From NCBI GenBank assembly GCA_037039685.1, contig JAWNGF010000005.1, forward strand, positions 682,001-746,000: 64,000 nucleotides of DNA, read 5' to 3'. Each line of letters opens with the position of its first letter. Position 1 is the first letter of the stretch. Below are positions 10,110 to 20,767 of this stretch, one piece after another. The notes below the pieces were generated by a model. That model did no database searches and had not been told where the DNA came from. It worked only from the letters and a program-made list of their open reading frames with translations. The position numbers and the translations under genes were made by a program. The DNA comes from Ceratobasidium sp. AG-K (Eukaryota; Basidiomycota; Agaricomycetes; Cantharellales; Ceratobasidiaceae).

Positions 10110-11115
10110 TCTTGGGTGTCAGCCATTTTTTGATTGTTGAGATTTTTTTCTCTTGCATCTCAACCAGTTCTCCTGATATGACCAGCCCTAGGTAGTCTAC
10201 CTTAGAGACATGAAAGGAACATTTCTTGAGGGAGCAATAGCGACCCAGGCGTTGTAGACGGCGCAGGACCTCCTTTACATGCATGGGATGCTCTTTGGGA
10301 TTTTTGGAGAAGATCAGGATATCATCAATGTAGATTTCCACATACACCCCTTTGATGTCCCTGAACTCAGCGTCCATCATGTTTTGAAAGGTGGCCGGTG
10401 CATTAGTGAGGCCAAAAGGCATGACTTTTGTTTCAAACAGTCCATATTTGGTTCTGAACGCTGTTTTGTGAACATCCTCATCTGCTACCCTGACCAGGTT
10501 GTACCCAGATTTGAGATCAAGTTTGGTGAAGACCTTGGCACCATTAACCCGTTCAATAAGATTGTTGGTTCTAGGCAGTGGGTAGCGGTTTTTCTTGGTT
10601 TGGCTGTTGAGGTATTGATCATCCATGCACAATCTTGGAGGTTGGGGAACACCTTCTATATTGTGCCGCTTGACAAACATTACTGGTGATGCCCATTGTG
10701 ATGTGGAGGGAACAATCAATCCCTTATCCAGATTTTTGTCAATCCATTTTCTCAAGATTTGATCTTCTTCCTTAGTGAGGGAGTATACCACACCAATCTT
10801 GGGTTTAGCGCTGGGTTCCAATTCAATTTTGAGGTCATATGGTCGATGTGGCGGTAGCTTGTCTACTTCTTTGGAAACAAAAACATCCTTGAATTCCATG
10901 GATTTGTCAGGAAGTTGGCCAACTACTCCCCATTCTACAGTGTTGCAGTCCTCATATAGACATTTTTCCTTGCAGTAATCTGATTCAAATTCTAATGTTC
11001 CTGCTGCCCAATTAATTTTTGGGTTATGTCTTTTCAGCCAGGGAATACCCAGAACCACAGTGTGTCGGCCTAATGGTGCAATATTGCAAGTAATTTCTTC
11101 CACATGATTGTTCAT
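10021..11115 (-). pseudogene. Element B pol: protease end and reverse transcriptase
   Basis: An open frame of 364 aa. The start (VVLGIPWLKRHNPKINW) is the C-terminal part of a retroviral-type aspartic protease. RT follows, with LDLKSGYNLVRV, FRTKYGLFETKVMPFGLTNAPATFQ and the catalytic YIDDILIFS, so the RT active site is intact. The frame ends at FIRNYTHSTTPV because of the small deletion shared with element A; homology continues in the RNase H frame. Confidence 0.88.
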
Positions 11116-11470
11116 AATGACTTGGAAGGTGCATTCCTTGTCAATTAAACCATTTGCTATTGGTCATCCATCTATCACCTGGACCCTTCTTGCTGTCTTC
11201 TTCTTTTTTGTTGGGATTTTGTGTTTTTTTACATATTTGGAATTAATGAAGTTTCCTGATGCTCCTGAGTTGATCATGGCTATGGTGATAAGGTTTTTCA
11301 GGCTTTCAATCGTGATGGGAATGCAAAGCTGGTCTGCATATTCGGTGGAAAAAAGATATATTTCGGTTAAAGACTGTTTCCAATTTCCTGAGATTACACA
11401 ATCTAATTCCGACTTTGGGGCACCTGATGCTCCCCTCAGTCGCTGCCTTTTCCTTACTCCAAATCACTAG
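11116..11470 (-). pseudogene. Element B protease, active site D-to-N and a stop
   Basis: On the - strand the protease active-site region reads AMINSGASGNFINS, where the family has DSG; the catalytic Asp codon is AAC (Asn). A few codons on, VIDG is followed by TGA and then PIANGLID, where Trp (TGG) is expected. Both changes would kill the protease, so this copy could not process its own polyprotein. Confidence 0.75.
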
Positions 11471-13100
11471 TAATGACTTCTTCCAGGGCTGCTATCTGCG
11501 TACGGTAGTCCTTAGCAATATGTCCCTTTCTTTGGCATCAATAACAGGTAGTTTTGCTTGTGACCGCTGCTATTTCCACCTTGGCCTGGCAAGTGTCTGG
11601 TTTGATGAAACTAAAGGGGATTTCCATCATTGTTCCATCAGCCCATTTGACCTTGGGGGTAAGGAAACCGCATTTGTTCTTGCCAATTGACTTGATTGTG
11701 CCCTTCTTGCTACCCTGGGGAGTCACTGTGTAAATTGCCTCTCCTTTCTGATATCTATGCACTGTTGCGCTCGTGGTTACCTGCTTCTGGGTGCCGCTTG
11801 GTGTTGCCCTCTCCAGGGTGTTGGTACCCTTTTTCTCCATGTTTCTTGCAATGAGGGCGGCATCAATCTCCTGAGTCCTGGTAAACAGCTCCTGCAGTGT
11901 TGCATTGTGGCGATTAAAGGCCTGGAATGTTAGCATATCCTTGATGTTGTCCTTGAGGCCCGCATAGAAGTCGTCTTTCAGGGTCTGTTCATTGTACTCT
12001 AGTGGTGCCAACAGGATTCTGAATTGGGTGATGTATTCGACCACTGTTTTGGTTTGGGAAAGTGCCTTGTACTTCTGTCTGTAGACCTCCACTTGTTCTA
12101 TTTTGCCAAAAGCTAATTCCCATTCCTGCTGGAAGACATTTAGGCTTGTAAAAATAGCTTGGGATACGCCTGCATTGTGTAGGTCTTGGAAAGGGCGAAT
12201 CCAATCAATAGCGGGGCCGCATAGGTATGAAATGATAAGACAGATCCTCTTCTCATACAAGGCAGTGGCATAGTGGGAGTCAGCAATGTAATTTGCGCAG
12301 GAGTAAGTAAAATCCCTGGCTTTGGCTCCTCGCTCCCCATGGAATTCTGTTGGTTTGGATGCCGCTGATTTCTCCATCCTTCCACTCCCAAAGATTGAAG
12401 ATGTTGGGGCTGCTGTTGCTCCAGACAACGGTGGTGCAAATTGCATCATGGAGCCCCTCAGTCCTTGTGTTGCTGTTCCTCCTCCTAGTGACAACCCTAA
12501 TTGACTGGTTGTCAGGGTGTTTGTTTGCGTCGTAGTTGCTCCACTCCCTCCTATTGATCTCCCACTTGATACAATTTCTTTTGCCCAAACAGCGTCCCTT
12601 GTTATTCGATGTTGATCTGTCATTTTGTTGTATAGTTCGCGATTCTGGTCTGCAATTTCCGCCAATCTGTCAATGCAGATGTTCCCATCATCCCTATTAT
12701 GCAGGATCCATTGTTCAACGTGTTCCAACCTTTCTGCCATGAGACTATGGTGCAATGATAATTCTCTGAGAATGAAAAGGACTTCTTTTTGAAAATCGCC
12801 TTCTTGGTTTTCCCACCAAGATTTGCCCTTGTATTCCCTAATGGCAGGGGATGGTGGTCTTGATTCTGCGTCAAAGGTTTTGTAGGGAGCTGGTTGGGAA
12901 CAAATGGTTGTATCCCCCACTGATCCTTCCTCTTTGCCTTCTTTTCTTGATGGGGGAGGTTCTGAGAAGCGAGTTTGTTGGACAGGGGTTTCTGGTGGGG
13001 GCGGCGCAATGGGGCTTTTGCCCTTTGAGAAGGAGGGTATCATAGAAGATATTGTGACTTTGTAGGACTCTACTGAGTTCAAGCGACTTCTATTGAACAT
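11471..13100 (-). pseudogene. Element B gag (capsid, nucleocapsid), stopped in the zinc knuckle
   Basis: The start MFNRSRLNSVESYK (13100) opens a 520-aa frame. A Pro-rich N-terminus is followed by a predicted helical segment (MAERLEHVEQWILHN), then a Retrotrans_gag-type capsid region (RDFTYSCANYIADSHY, WELAFGKIEQVEVYRQKYKA, EYITQFRILLAPLEYNEQ). The frame stops at 11538 inside the nucleocapsid knuckle: CY, TGA, CQRKGHIAKDY. The expected CX2CX4HX4C therefore has a stop in place of a residue and Tyr in place of the last Cys. Confidence 0.85.
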
Positions 13101-13494
13101 TAACTATAATAACTGCGCTTCCTGGTGCGCTTCAACCAATTATGGCTAGTAGTGTTTTGATAGAAAATACATCCCCTGGGTACAGATGGAATGTATAGGG
13201 GGAACCTAATCAACGGTAGGTTCAGTGCAAAGGTCTCAGAGGTCCTTGTTCCAATAGAATCTATGAACAGTGCTTCCTGATTAGGTGGCCACAGTTCAGT
13301 GATATCAGAGGACAGGGACGTCGTTGACAGGCTAATGGGTGCGAGCTGCAGTGTGCCTCGATGTGTAAATGATGCAGGGGAGAGATAGGGGTGTTAGCTA
13401 TCAAATGGTGAGGGGTGTGCAAATGCTCAGAGGTGATCCGGTGATAAAAAACCTGGTTCCAACAGCGACGAATGCTGTATCCGCGACAAAGGCA

Positions 13495-13508
13495 ACAAGA
13501 CTTGTTCT
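13495..13508 (-). promoter_or_regulatory. Element B primer-binding site, self-complementary
   Basis: Two bases after the 5' LTR the - strand reads AGAACAAGTCTTGT. Its exact complement, ACAAGACTTGTTCT, lies in the same LTR (13642-13655), about 25 bases past the TATA box, that is at the likely 5' end of the transcript. No tRNA 3'-end match (TGG start) is seen. This is the layout of Tf1-type self-priming. Confidence 0.7.
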
Positions 13509-13510
13509 AG

Positions 13511-13949
13511 TGTCACAACCCTAGCCAAACCTAGGAGGCCAAGACTCCACAGGTAATGGGAGTTGGGACGACAACAAAGGTTGAATGTATGGCACAAAGG
13601 CCTACATGAGTTGTATGATGAGTGATGGGGAAAACAACAAGAGAACAAGTCTTGTGGAGGCAAGACTTGTGTCGCTGGTATATATACTCACTACTGTGGC
13701 TATGTATAATAGAGAGCCAGCAACAAAGGAAACCAAAAAGAGAGAAAGCAAGAGTCCGAGAGAAGAAAGGAAAGAACAAAGGAAACGTGATAAGTCCATG
13801 GAGACCAAGGAGATAAGGGAACAGGCCAGGCAGGCATGTCCTGCAGTCAAGGCATACATAAAAGCGACTAAATGCACCAAGGCAAGAAGAACAAGACCAA
13901 ACACAAGACAAACAAGACAACAAGAAGAGGAGAAGAAAAGGTTGTGACA
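13511..13949 (-). repeat. Element B 5' LTR (439 bp)
   Basis: + strand ends TGTCACAACC and GGTTGTGACA. TATA box (GTATATATAC on the - strand) around 13679-13688. GAAAC follows at 13950-13954 as the second half of the target duplication. Confidence 0.92.
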
Positions 13950-15184
13950 GAAACTTTGTGACAGAAATCCAATTGGGTGTAGATAACTATTGTCCTGATG
14001 CTGTGAAAGAATCATCCCCATTGCTACCCCTGATGCATCTGTTTCTAGAAATTAGGGTTTTGGTAGGGTTGGGATGTGCCAATACTGGATCTTTGGTTAC
14101 TGCCAATTTGAGTTCATCAAAGGCTTGTTGTTGTTCTACCCCCCTTTCCCACTTTTGATCCTTCCTTGTGAGTTTGGTTAATGGTTTAACAATGCTGCTG
14201 AAGTTCCTAACAAATCATCAATAGAAGTTCACAAAGCCTAAAAAGGCCTGAACCTGCTTGGCTGTTCTTGGGATACACCATTCCAAGATTGCCTTGATAT
14301 TGTCCTTTTCCATGGAAATTCCTTCAGGTCTGATAATGATGCCACCAAAGGTGACCATGGTGATAAAGAATTTGCATTTTGTGATCTTCAGGAAAAGGTT
14401 GTTTTTCTCTAATCGCTTTAGTACCTCCCTGACATCCTTTACATGCTGTTCCCAGTCCTTTGAGAAAATGAGGATATCATCAATGTAGATCACAATGGAA
14501 ATGTCCTTTATGTCATGGAAGATTTTGTCCATCATCCTTTGGAAGATTGGTAGTGTGTTCATGAGTCCAAATGGCATAACCCTGTATTCATAGTGTCCTT
14601 CCTTGGTTCTGAATGCTGTTTTCCATTGGTCACTCTCCTTGATTTGAATGTAATTGAAGCCTTGCTGTACGTCCAATTGTGAGAAAATCTTGGCTTCCTT
14701 TAATTTCTCCAAAAGGTCCTCCTGTAGTGGTAGAGGGAATTGATTAGGTATAGTGACTGTATTGACCCCTCTGAGGTCAACTACCAATTGCAAAAGTTCC
14801 TCTGGCGTCATAGGTTCTGTGTTCTCAACTTGGTGTTTCTTAACAAAGAAACCTGGTGACAGAATGGGTGATTTGCTTGGTACAATCTTGCCTGCCACTC
14901 GTTCCTCTTCTATGTGTTTCCTCAGGACCCGTGTTTCCATTGGAGAAAGCAGGTAAGTTCATGCCGGTTTAGGTAGTCCTGCATCTGGTCTGAAATTGAT
15001 TTTGCAATCCCATACCCTGTGGGGTGGCAATTCCTTGAAAAGTTCCTTGCTGAAGATCGTCTTGAAATCTTGAAATTCTTCTGGTGTTTCTGTTAGATGA
15101 GCCACGTTTGCCATGATGGGTTCCTTTCACCAAGTAATTTCTTTTGTCTCCCAGTTTGTCTCTGTTATGGATACTGACTTCCAT
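13950..15184 (-). pseudogene. Element D pol: reverse transcriptase and start of RNase H
   Basis: The - strand gives RT with LQLVVDLRGVNTVTIPNQFP, QLDVQQGFNYIQI, FRTKEGHYEYRVMPFG and the catalytic YIDDILIFS, then FLGFVNFY followed by a stop. Other frames continue into RNase H (MGMILSQHQDNSYLHPIGFL) up to the element B insertion. The linker before RT (ETPEEFQDFKTIFSKELF) is readable only across stops, two of them TGA. It is a different family from A/B and closer to element C. Confidence 0.85.
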
Positions 15185-16423
15185 TGGTATCTATACTTAG
15201 TCTAAACTCACTATATCCAAGGATCGGAAAATGTACGAAATATGTCTCGTTTTGTATCGCCTGTAACGAATGTGTTTCGACTTGCATTGTATATACGAGA
15301 ATGTGAATCGATACTTCTGATGTTTCTCTATCAGTTGCGACCTTCAGCAACTTGAACGACTTGGAATTCATTAAGTTACAAATTGTTTAAATTTAATCAA
15401 TTTGTACCTTCGTAAAATACAAGTATTTCTGGTATATCGTCCGACTTGCCGAACCGATAGACTTGATTTTTTTTGCGCTCACTAACGCACAGCCTCGCAC
15501 ATGTATCGGCGGAGTTTCATGTATTTCCGTACAGCGGCTTTGGAGATATTCTCTTATCAGTGTTCAAATATCGATAGGCACATGATCCATACTTTGAACA
15601 CAGCATATCTCCACAACTACTGCATGGAATTACACGATCAGACTTGCGTTGGAGTCGCACTGCCTTGCTCTATTCTTGTAGATAGTCTCTATTTAGTAGT
15701 TTCCGTGTTCTGGAAAGCTCTTGCAGAACGGCCACATGCATAGCCACACTATGTATGGAGTTTGTACCTTTAATATGTACTTTGAGCAGCACTGCATGAT
15801 CTAACTATAGCCACAGAGCTATTCTTAGGCTACTCCACACTATCTAGTGGTCTGGAAATTCTAGTTAGAATATGTGCACTTGAGTATTCATACCTGTGCA
15901 CTCTGAGGTATATAAACTGGCCTCTGAGAGCCTCCAGAGATCACCTCTCAATTTACTTTCAATACATCTTTACCAAGTTTATCACTTGTGTGACAGCTTT
16001 ACAGCTTATTCTAAGACCTAAAGCAGTTCTCCCAATAACACTCCTTAATTGTTGAGTTTAACTCCAATTAAGTTGCAGTTGAGGTTGAGATAACTTTAAG
16101 AGTTCTACAGTAAGCACTAAGCACTGCACTACAGATACTTGTGTTAGAGAAGTATATTAAGTATTAACTTGATTCTAGCAATCAGGGGGGATATCTTAAA
16201 TACAACTCATAGGGAACCTTGCCTTGTAGCATTGCTCAAACAGTTGTAGCTTAAGTGTACCTCTACAGTTAAGAAAGATATATTGTCTTTAGTAACAAAT
16301 ACTGTTAGTAACAGCATATTAGTGCCCTCTGAGGATCTAGTAAAGTTTACTTTACCCTCTGGCTCCATAAAGTTGTGATACAGACAAAGTATATTCTATA
16401 CTTTAGGATATATTTACACTGAA
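15185..16423 (+). mobile_element. Unclassified 1.24-kb insert in element D
   Basis: Protease homology of element D stops at about 16424 and the RT linker resumes at about 15184. The AT-rich sequence between them matches no reading frame of the element. CCAT is present on both sides (15181-15184 and 16424-16427), a possible short target duplication. The insert begins TGGTATCTATAC and ends TTACACTGAA, and holds a TATA box near 15908 and no long ORF. A solo LTR of another family is the most likely identity, but strand and edges are uncertain. Confidence 0.4.
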
Positions 16424-16808
16424 CCATAACAGTCTCAGGGTTGGCTTCTGATAACCATGTCATCCTCAAAATTAGAGGGGATTCTCCAGTTGGCATGGCA
16501 TAGCACTGTTGTATGAAGGTTTTTCCCAAGACTTCAAAGGTGAGGTGAACCTTGTACTGAACAACAGATGGTAGCTTTTTTCCATTGATTCCTATGCCTT
16601 CTCTTGCTTTGGGCAATTCAATAAAGGGAATGGAGTTTCTTTGGCAGAAGGTGATATCAATAAAGTTTTTTGTTGATCCAGAATCAATAAGTGTGGGAGT
16701 GGGATCCATGATTCCCTTGATCTGAGTTGAGACAAGTGGTGATTCATTTGTTGCTCTATAGAACATTTGTTTCCTCAAGATCAAGGGTATCTGGGTAGCA
16801 TCTGACAT
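16424..16808 (-). pseudogene. Element D aspartic protease
   Basis: The frame begins MSDATQIPLILRKQMFYRA and holds TLIDSGSTKNFIDITF, the retropepsin active site with intact DSG. YAMPTGESPLILRMTWL follows (the second conserved block, cf. MPTGDTNIILGLSWL in element C). It is cut after EANPETV by the 15185-16423 insert. Confidence 0.8.
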
Positions 16809-18506
16809 GGAGACAGAGCACCCTAGGCTTTTCCCAACTCCTTTTTGCTGTCACTGGTTTCTTCCAGATCTCCTGCCTTGGCCTTCTCTTTTCCCTTGCT
16901 TGATGGAATGTCTTGGTCCTCCCATCCATTCTTGCATTGTTGGACAAAGTGCTCCTTTGATCAACACTTGATACAAGCTCCCTCCTGACAACAATGCTTC
17001 TTGGTTTCTTCAGGAAACTAATTTTGTTTTTTTGCCTTGATTTCTTCTGCTTTGACTAGTTTGCCCCTTATTCCTTTTCCCAGTTTGATTGCTTCCTTGA
17101 CCCCCATATCCTCTGATGTATGTGTTTTTGTACCCTTGCTTTGCTTTCAGGATTTGATCCATTATGATGGTCACCATTGCAAGTCCTTCAAAGTTAAGGT
17201 TTCCCATATGGTCGCTCATCAGGGATAGGGTGTCTAGTTCCACTAGTAATTCTGGGCCTAGCCCTTGTTTGAAGGCTTCTTTGTATGTTGCATCTCCAAT
17301 ATTGGTAAGGGCTTTATGGCTCCTGAATTCCATGATGTAGGAAGTGAGGGCAGTGTCAATATGCCCCTTCATTTGAATTGTCATGAGCTTCCTGGAGGCC
17401 TGTTCCCTTCCCATTGGATCACTGAAGTTGAGAAGGAAATCTTCCTTCATATTTGACCAAGAATAGATTGCATCTGTGTTGCTGGTGTAGATGGGGTTTT
17501 TGTTGATTCTTTCAAGGTGGTTGAATGCCCATGATTTTGCTTCTTCATGTTCCATGTTGCTGAGGAAGGTAGTAATCTTCTTTTGCTCATTATTGAAGAC
17601 CTTCCCATGGATGTTGAACTATGTTTCCATCAATGTGATGAAACCATTGGCTTCTGTCTCTCTCTTTCCATTGTATGCTTCTGGCTTTTTGACAATTGTC
17701 AATTGATCCTTGCTTTCTGTGACGTCATCTGCTATGTCCGCATAGATGCTGAAATGTTTGCTGTGAGTTGTGTTGGGCTTCTGCTCTTCTTCTTCCTTTG
17801 CAGGGGTTTGTCTCTGTTGCCTAATTGTCCTTGTTGATCCTCCAGACCCTGCTTCTCCTGTCCTGACACTTCCTTGGTCCAATTCTGGGTACTGGTATTC
17901 TTCAAGGGGAAAGGTTGTCATCTTTTTTGGAGTTTCTGGGGGAGGTGCCATAATTGTGGAGGTTCTAGGGGTTGTGGATTCTTTGCCAAGTATGCCTGGT
18001 TCAACATGTTCTTCCTCCTTTGGTTCTAGTATCCCTGCAATACCATCTACAACATTTAGGATTTGTTCTATCCCTTTGTCTTGTGTATGGATGTCACTTT
18101 TGGTGGCTCCTATTTCTTGAAGGCAATACACCCCTTTTTGTAGGTTTCAAATGTCCTCTCCTGTTTCCCTCATGTCACATCAAATTTGAAGGAAAGAGGC
18201 ATAGAGTATGTGTACTAGGCAAGCCATCATGTTGTTGAAGACTTCTTGCATCTGATCTGATGTTGTGACAGTCTCCTGGACTACTGGGATGCCCACAACC
18301 TGTTCTAGTGTCTTGTCTGTTATCTGTCCTGGTGAAGATCCCTCCAGATCTGCCATTGTGAGTTCAGGAAGGTTTATTGATCCCATGGCTGGAGTTGCTG
18401 TTGGATTGGGTCTTGTAGTTTGTTCTGTTGGTCTCAAGGGATTGGTCCATCCTTCTTTGGGCTGAGCCATTTGGGGTGGATTCCTTCTTGATTCTTGCAA
18501 AGCCAT
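16809..18506 (-). pseudogene. Element D gag, in pieces
   Basis: Three - strand frames give the N-terminal region (18180-18506, MALQESRRNPPQMAQPKEGW), a middle part (17619-18131, Glu/Pro/Thr-rich) and the capsid part (17010-17555, KSWAFNHLERI, MKEDFLLNFSDPMGREQASRKLM, SYIMEFRSHKALTNIG), which matches the Retrotrans_gag pattern. A zinc-knuckle remnant near 16950-16990 reads CIKC, stop, SKEHFVQQC. Stops and shifts separate the pieces. Confidence 0.75.
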
Positions 18507-18697
18507 GTATTCGCCTTTGTAGTACTATTCTTTGAATGAACCTGACATTGCGTAGATATCAATTGCCCAAAAAAATAAGGTTCAAAAATCTGGTGTGGTG
18601 TCTGAGTGTGTGGGAATGCAAAAACTAATGGTCACCCAAGGTGCCACATGACCTTTGAGGGTGCTATGATGACTATTGACTGTTTCCTGGTGGAATA

Positions 18698-18709
18698 ATC
18701 TTGTTTTGC
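18698..18709 (-). promoter_or_regulatory. Element D primer-binding site, self-complementary
   Basis: Two bases from the 5' LTR the - strand reads GCAAAACAAGAT. Its complement ATCTTGTTTTGC lies in the LTR (18893-18904), about 27 bases past the TATA box. This is the same arrangement as in elements B and C. Confidence 0.65.
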
Positions 18710-18711
18710 AA

Positions 18712-19207
18712 TGTTGCAACCCAACACTGTTATGGTTGCTGACTGTAACTGTATGTGCACAAGTCAAGACTTAGAGAGACTTGGCACCCAAAGAGCTGTG
18801 AACTGTAGACTGTGAACAGTGCTAAGGCCAGAGGATCCAAGCTAACCCTTAGGGAAACCCAGTGAGGGACTGTTTGTTGGGGAAATGACAAGGCAAAACA
18901 AGATGGGGATACCGTGCTTGTTGTTGCCTCATTATATATTCAGAAAAAGCATGAGTGATACTCATGCCAAGAAACAAGTCATACAAACTAACCAATCAGA
19001 AAGCTCTATGAGTCATGTCCTATAAAGGAACATGACTTGCCAAGAAAGGAATTTGTAGGACAAAAGAAAAGGGAAGCAGCCTAAGGCTGCACAAGAACAA
19101 AGAAACTGGACACAAAGAAAACATGCCCAAAGGAAAGCAGAACAAGGGAGACACAAGACAAGCAATTGGGAGCCTAAGTCCATTGGAGGGGCCTTGGGCC
19201 ATGACAC
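18712..19207 (-). repeat. Element D 5' LTR (496 bp)
   Basis: It aligns with the LTR at 6252-6748. On the - strand it starts TGTCATGGCCC and ends GGGTTGCAACA. CTGGG at 19208-19212 completes the target duplication. Confidence 0.85.
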
Positions 19208-20160
19208 TGGGGCAGAAGCATCAGGAAGTCAGCAATTGGATTTGCCAGTGTAGACAGCCTGAATGGGAAGAAGATTGCCAGAGTCTGATGCACCAAGGAG
19301 TACTGTAAAAGCATGCTCATCTTCAGTGCCTGTGATGCTGACCTGTTGTTCCCCTGTTGCATTCCAAGTCTTGTGGTTGTGAGGGCTATATACCACCTGC
19401 GTTTGATCAGCATGAACAATGCAACAGGTAGGTTTGTCCTCATTGTGCACAGTGCAGGTGAGGCAAAGGAATGCATTGAGTAGCACAGTAGAGACGTCAG
19501 GTGGGTACTTTTGGGCTGCACAAGTTGCCTGATGGATGGACCATCCCAGTGTTGTGTGCAAGAATTGGCAAGTAAATTGTTGGGAACATTGGAAAACATG
19601 CCCAGACTGGTCAGTGTGGATGAAAGCCCCTGGGATGAAGTGTTGAATGACCCTGACCATGTATATACAGATAATGGTGAGGTTCAGTGCAAGTCCAGTG
19701 ACTGAAACATCTGCAAGGCACTTCTTGATTGCACTGATGACATCTGGATGGTCATACTTAAGATTCATGAGTATAGAGGATGCACCCTTGGGTGCACAAC
19801 ATACAAGGACTCCATGGCATCTCTCACCAACAACAGACAACTGCCAGACTCAATAGCACCCACATGCCAGTCAGTCCACTTGAGAATATTGGGGTGTGTG
19901 TGTTCCTGCCACTGGCTGATCCACTGGGGCTGTAGCAATGCAAACAATTTAGAATTGGCTAACTGGAGATGTTGAACAATTTCAGTAGGACTCCATGGAA
20001 ATCTAACCTTATGGCAAGCCTGCTGAATCTGCATCCAGATCAATGGGTGGCACCAGTTCATATTATGGGTGGGATTCCAGTGAGAGGTATGAGTGTGGGC
20101 ATTGCTGGGAGTGGGTTGCTTAGCATGGAAGTTATAACACTGTGGGGACAAGAAAGAGCC
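19208..20160 (-). pseudogene. pogo/Tigger-like transposase, N-terminal half (split by element D)
   Basis: The - strand frames read a helix-turn-helix-like N-terminus (EIVQHLQLANSKLFALLQ, 19765-20151). After a shift come the first DDE blocks: IHTDQSGHVF..., then TWNATGEQQVSITGTEDEHAFTV with the TGTEDKR-type motif, LLGASDSGNLLPIQAVYTGK, a stop, and LPDASAP. It ends at the D insertion, and its C-terminal half is at 5603-6251. It is inactive. Confidence 0.8.
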
Positions 20161-20279
20161 AAATGTGTCTCTGTATTACTGGGTGAGCTTGTAGCTGAAT
20201 CCATACACTAGAACCAATTATGTGGTCAATAAACCTGTGAATACAACTCAAACTAAGCTTATGAACTCACCTCCTTTTG

Positions 20280-20747
20280 TGTTGTGAGCCAGCTCACTCC
20301 ATAAGGCTTGTCCTGTGTCTTGCTCGGCTGCTCTTGTGTTTGTTGTTCTGTTTATGTGTTGTTTGTCCTGTCCTGTGCTGTGTTGCCACTTTCTTGTGGT
20401 TATTCTGTTACATTGTGTAACACGGCTGTGCTTTGTACAAGTCATGACTGCCCATGGAGCATGACTCACTTGGACACTCCTGACTGGCTTGTATGTATGA
20501 GTCATGTGGCTGCGCCTTGTATGACTCAGCCACTTCCTGAATATATATAGAGGACCAACAAGCCTGGTAACCCCAGCTTGTTTTGTCTTGTCAAAACATC
20601 CCCTTTGAGTGACTCTTTGAACCACCCCTACCCTTGAGAGTCTACAGCCACTTAAGTGTGGTGCGGCTCAAGAGGTCTCTTAGGTCTTAGTGCTGTCCAC
20701 TCTCCATCTTGGCTTGTCTCATAGCCACCAAGAAGAAGCTTACAAAA
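20280..20747 (+). repeat. Element C 5' LTR (468 bp)
   Basis: It starts TGTTGTGAGCC and ends TTACAAAA (the 3' copy ends TTACAACA). TATA box ATATATATAG near 20541, followed by AGCTTGTTTTGT (20575-20586), the complement of the primer site. Confidence 0.88.
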
Positions 20748-20749
20748 TT

Positions 20750-20761
20750 ACAAAACAAGCT
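20750..20761 (+). promoter_or_regulatory. Element C primer-binding site, self-complementary
   Basis: After a TT spacer the sequence ACAAAACAAGCT is exactly complementary to AGCTTGTTTTGT at 20575-20586, the likely transcript start in the same LTR. This suggests Tf1-type self-priming. Confidence 0.7.
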
Positions 20762-20767
20762 TCATAC

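Larger units (their letters stand above)
6826..13949 (-). mobile_element. Element B: complete 7.1-kb Ty3 chromovirus nested in element D
   Basis: Two 439-bp LTRs (6826-7264 and 13511-13949) flank gag, protease, RT-RNase H-integrase-chromodomain and a third ORF, all on the - strand. GAAAC at 6821-6825 and 13950-13954 is a perfect 5-bp target duplication, and the RNase H of element D resumes across it. The two LTRs differ at roughly 15-20 sites, mostly transitions, so this is not a brand-new insertion. The coding part is damaged: protease site mutated, stops in gag and protease, shifts in RT-RNase H and ORF3. Confidence 0.95.
6252..19207 (-). mobile_element. Element D: LTR retrotransposon with terminal deletion, hosting element B
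   Basis: LTRs at 6252-6748 and 18712-19207 flank - strand gag, protease and RT remnants. The five bases before 6252 and after 19207 are both CTGGG, a 5-bp target duplication, and the flanking pogo transposase is continuous across them. The coding part ends abruptly in RNase H (ALKHW) directly at the 3' LTR, so integrase, chromodomain and polypurine tract are missing. It is enlarged by element B (6826-13949) and an unclassified insert (15185-16423). Confidence 0.88.

Noticed and set aside
1..10188. A giant 10-kb palindrome as a replication or amplification structure
   Set aside because: The arms are simply parts of two insertions (A and B) of one retroelement family in opposite orientation, in different hosts (C' and D) with their own target sites.
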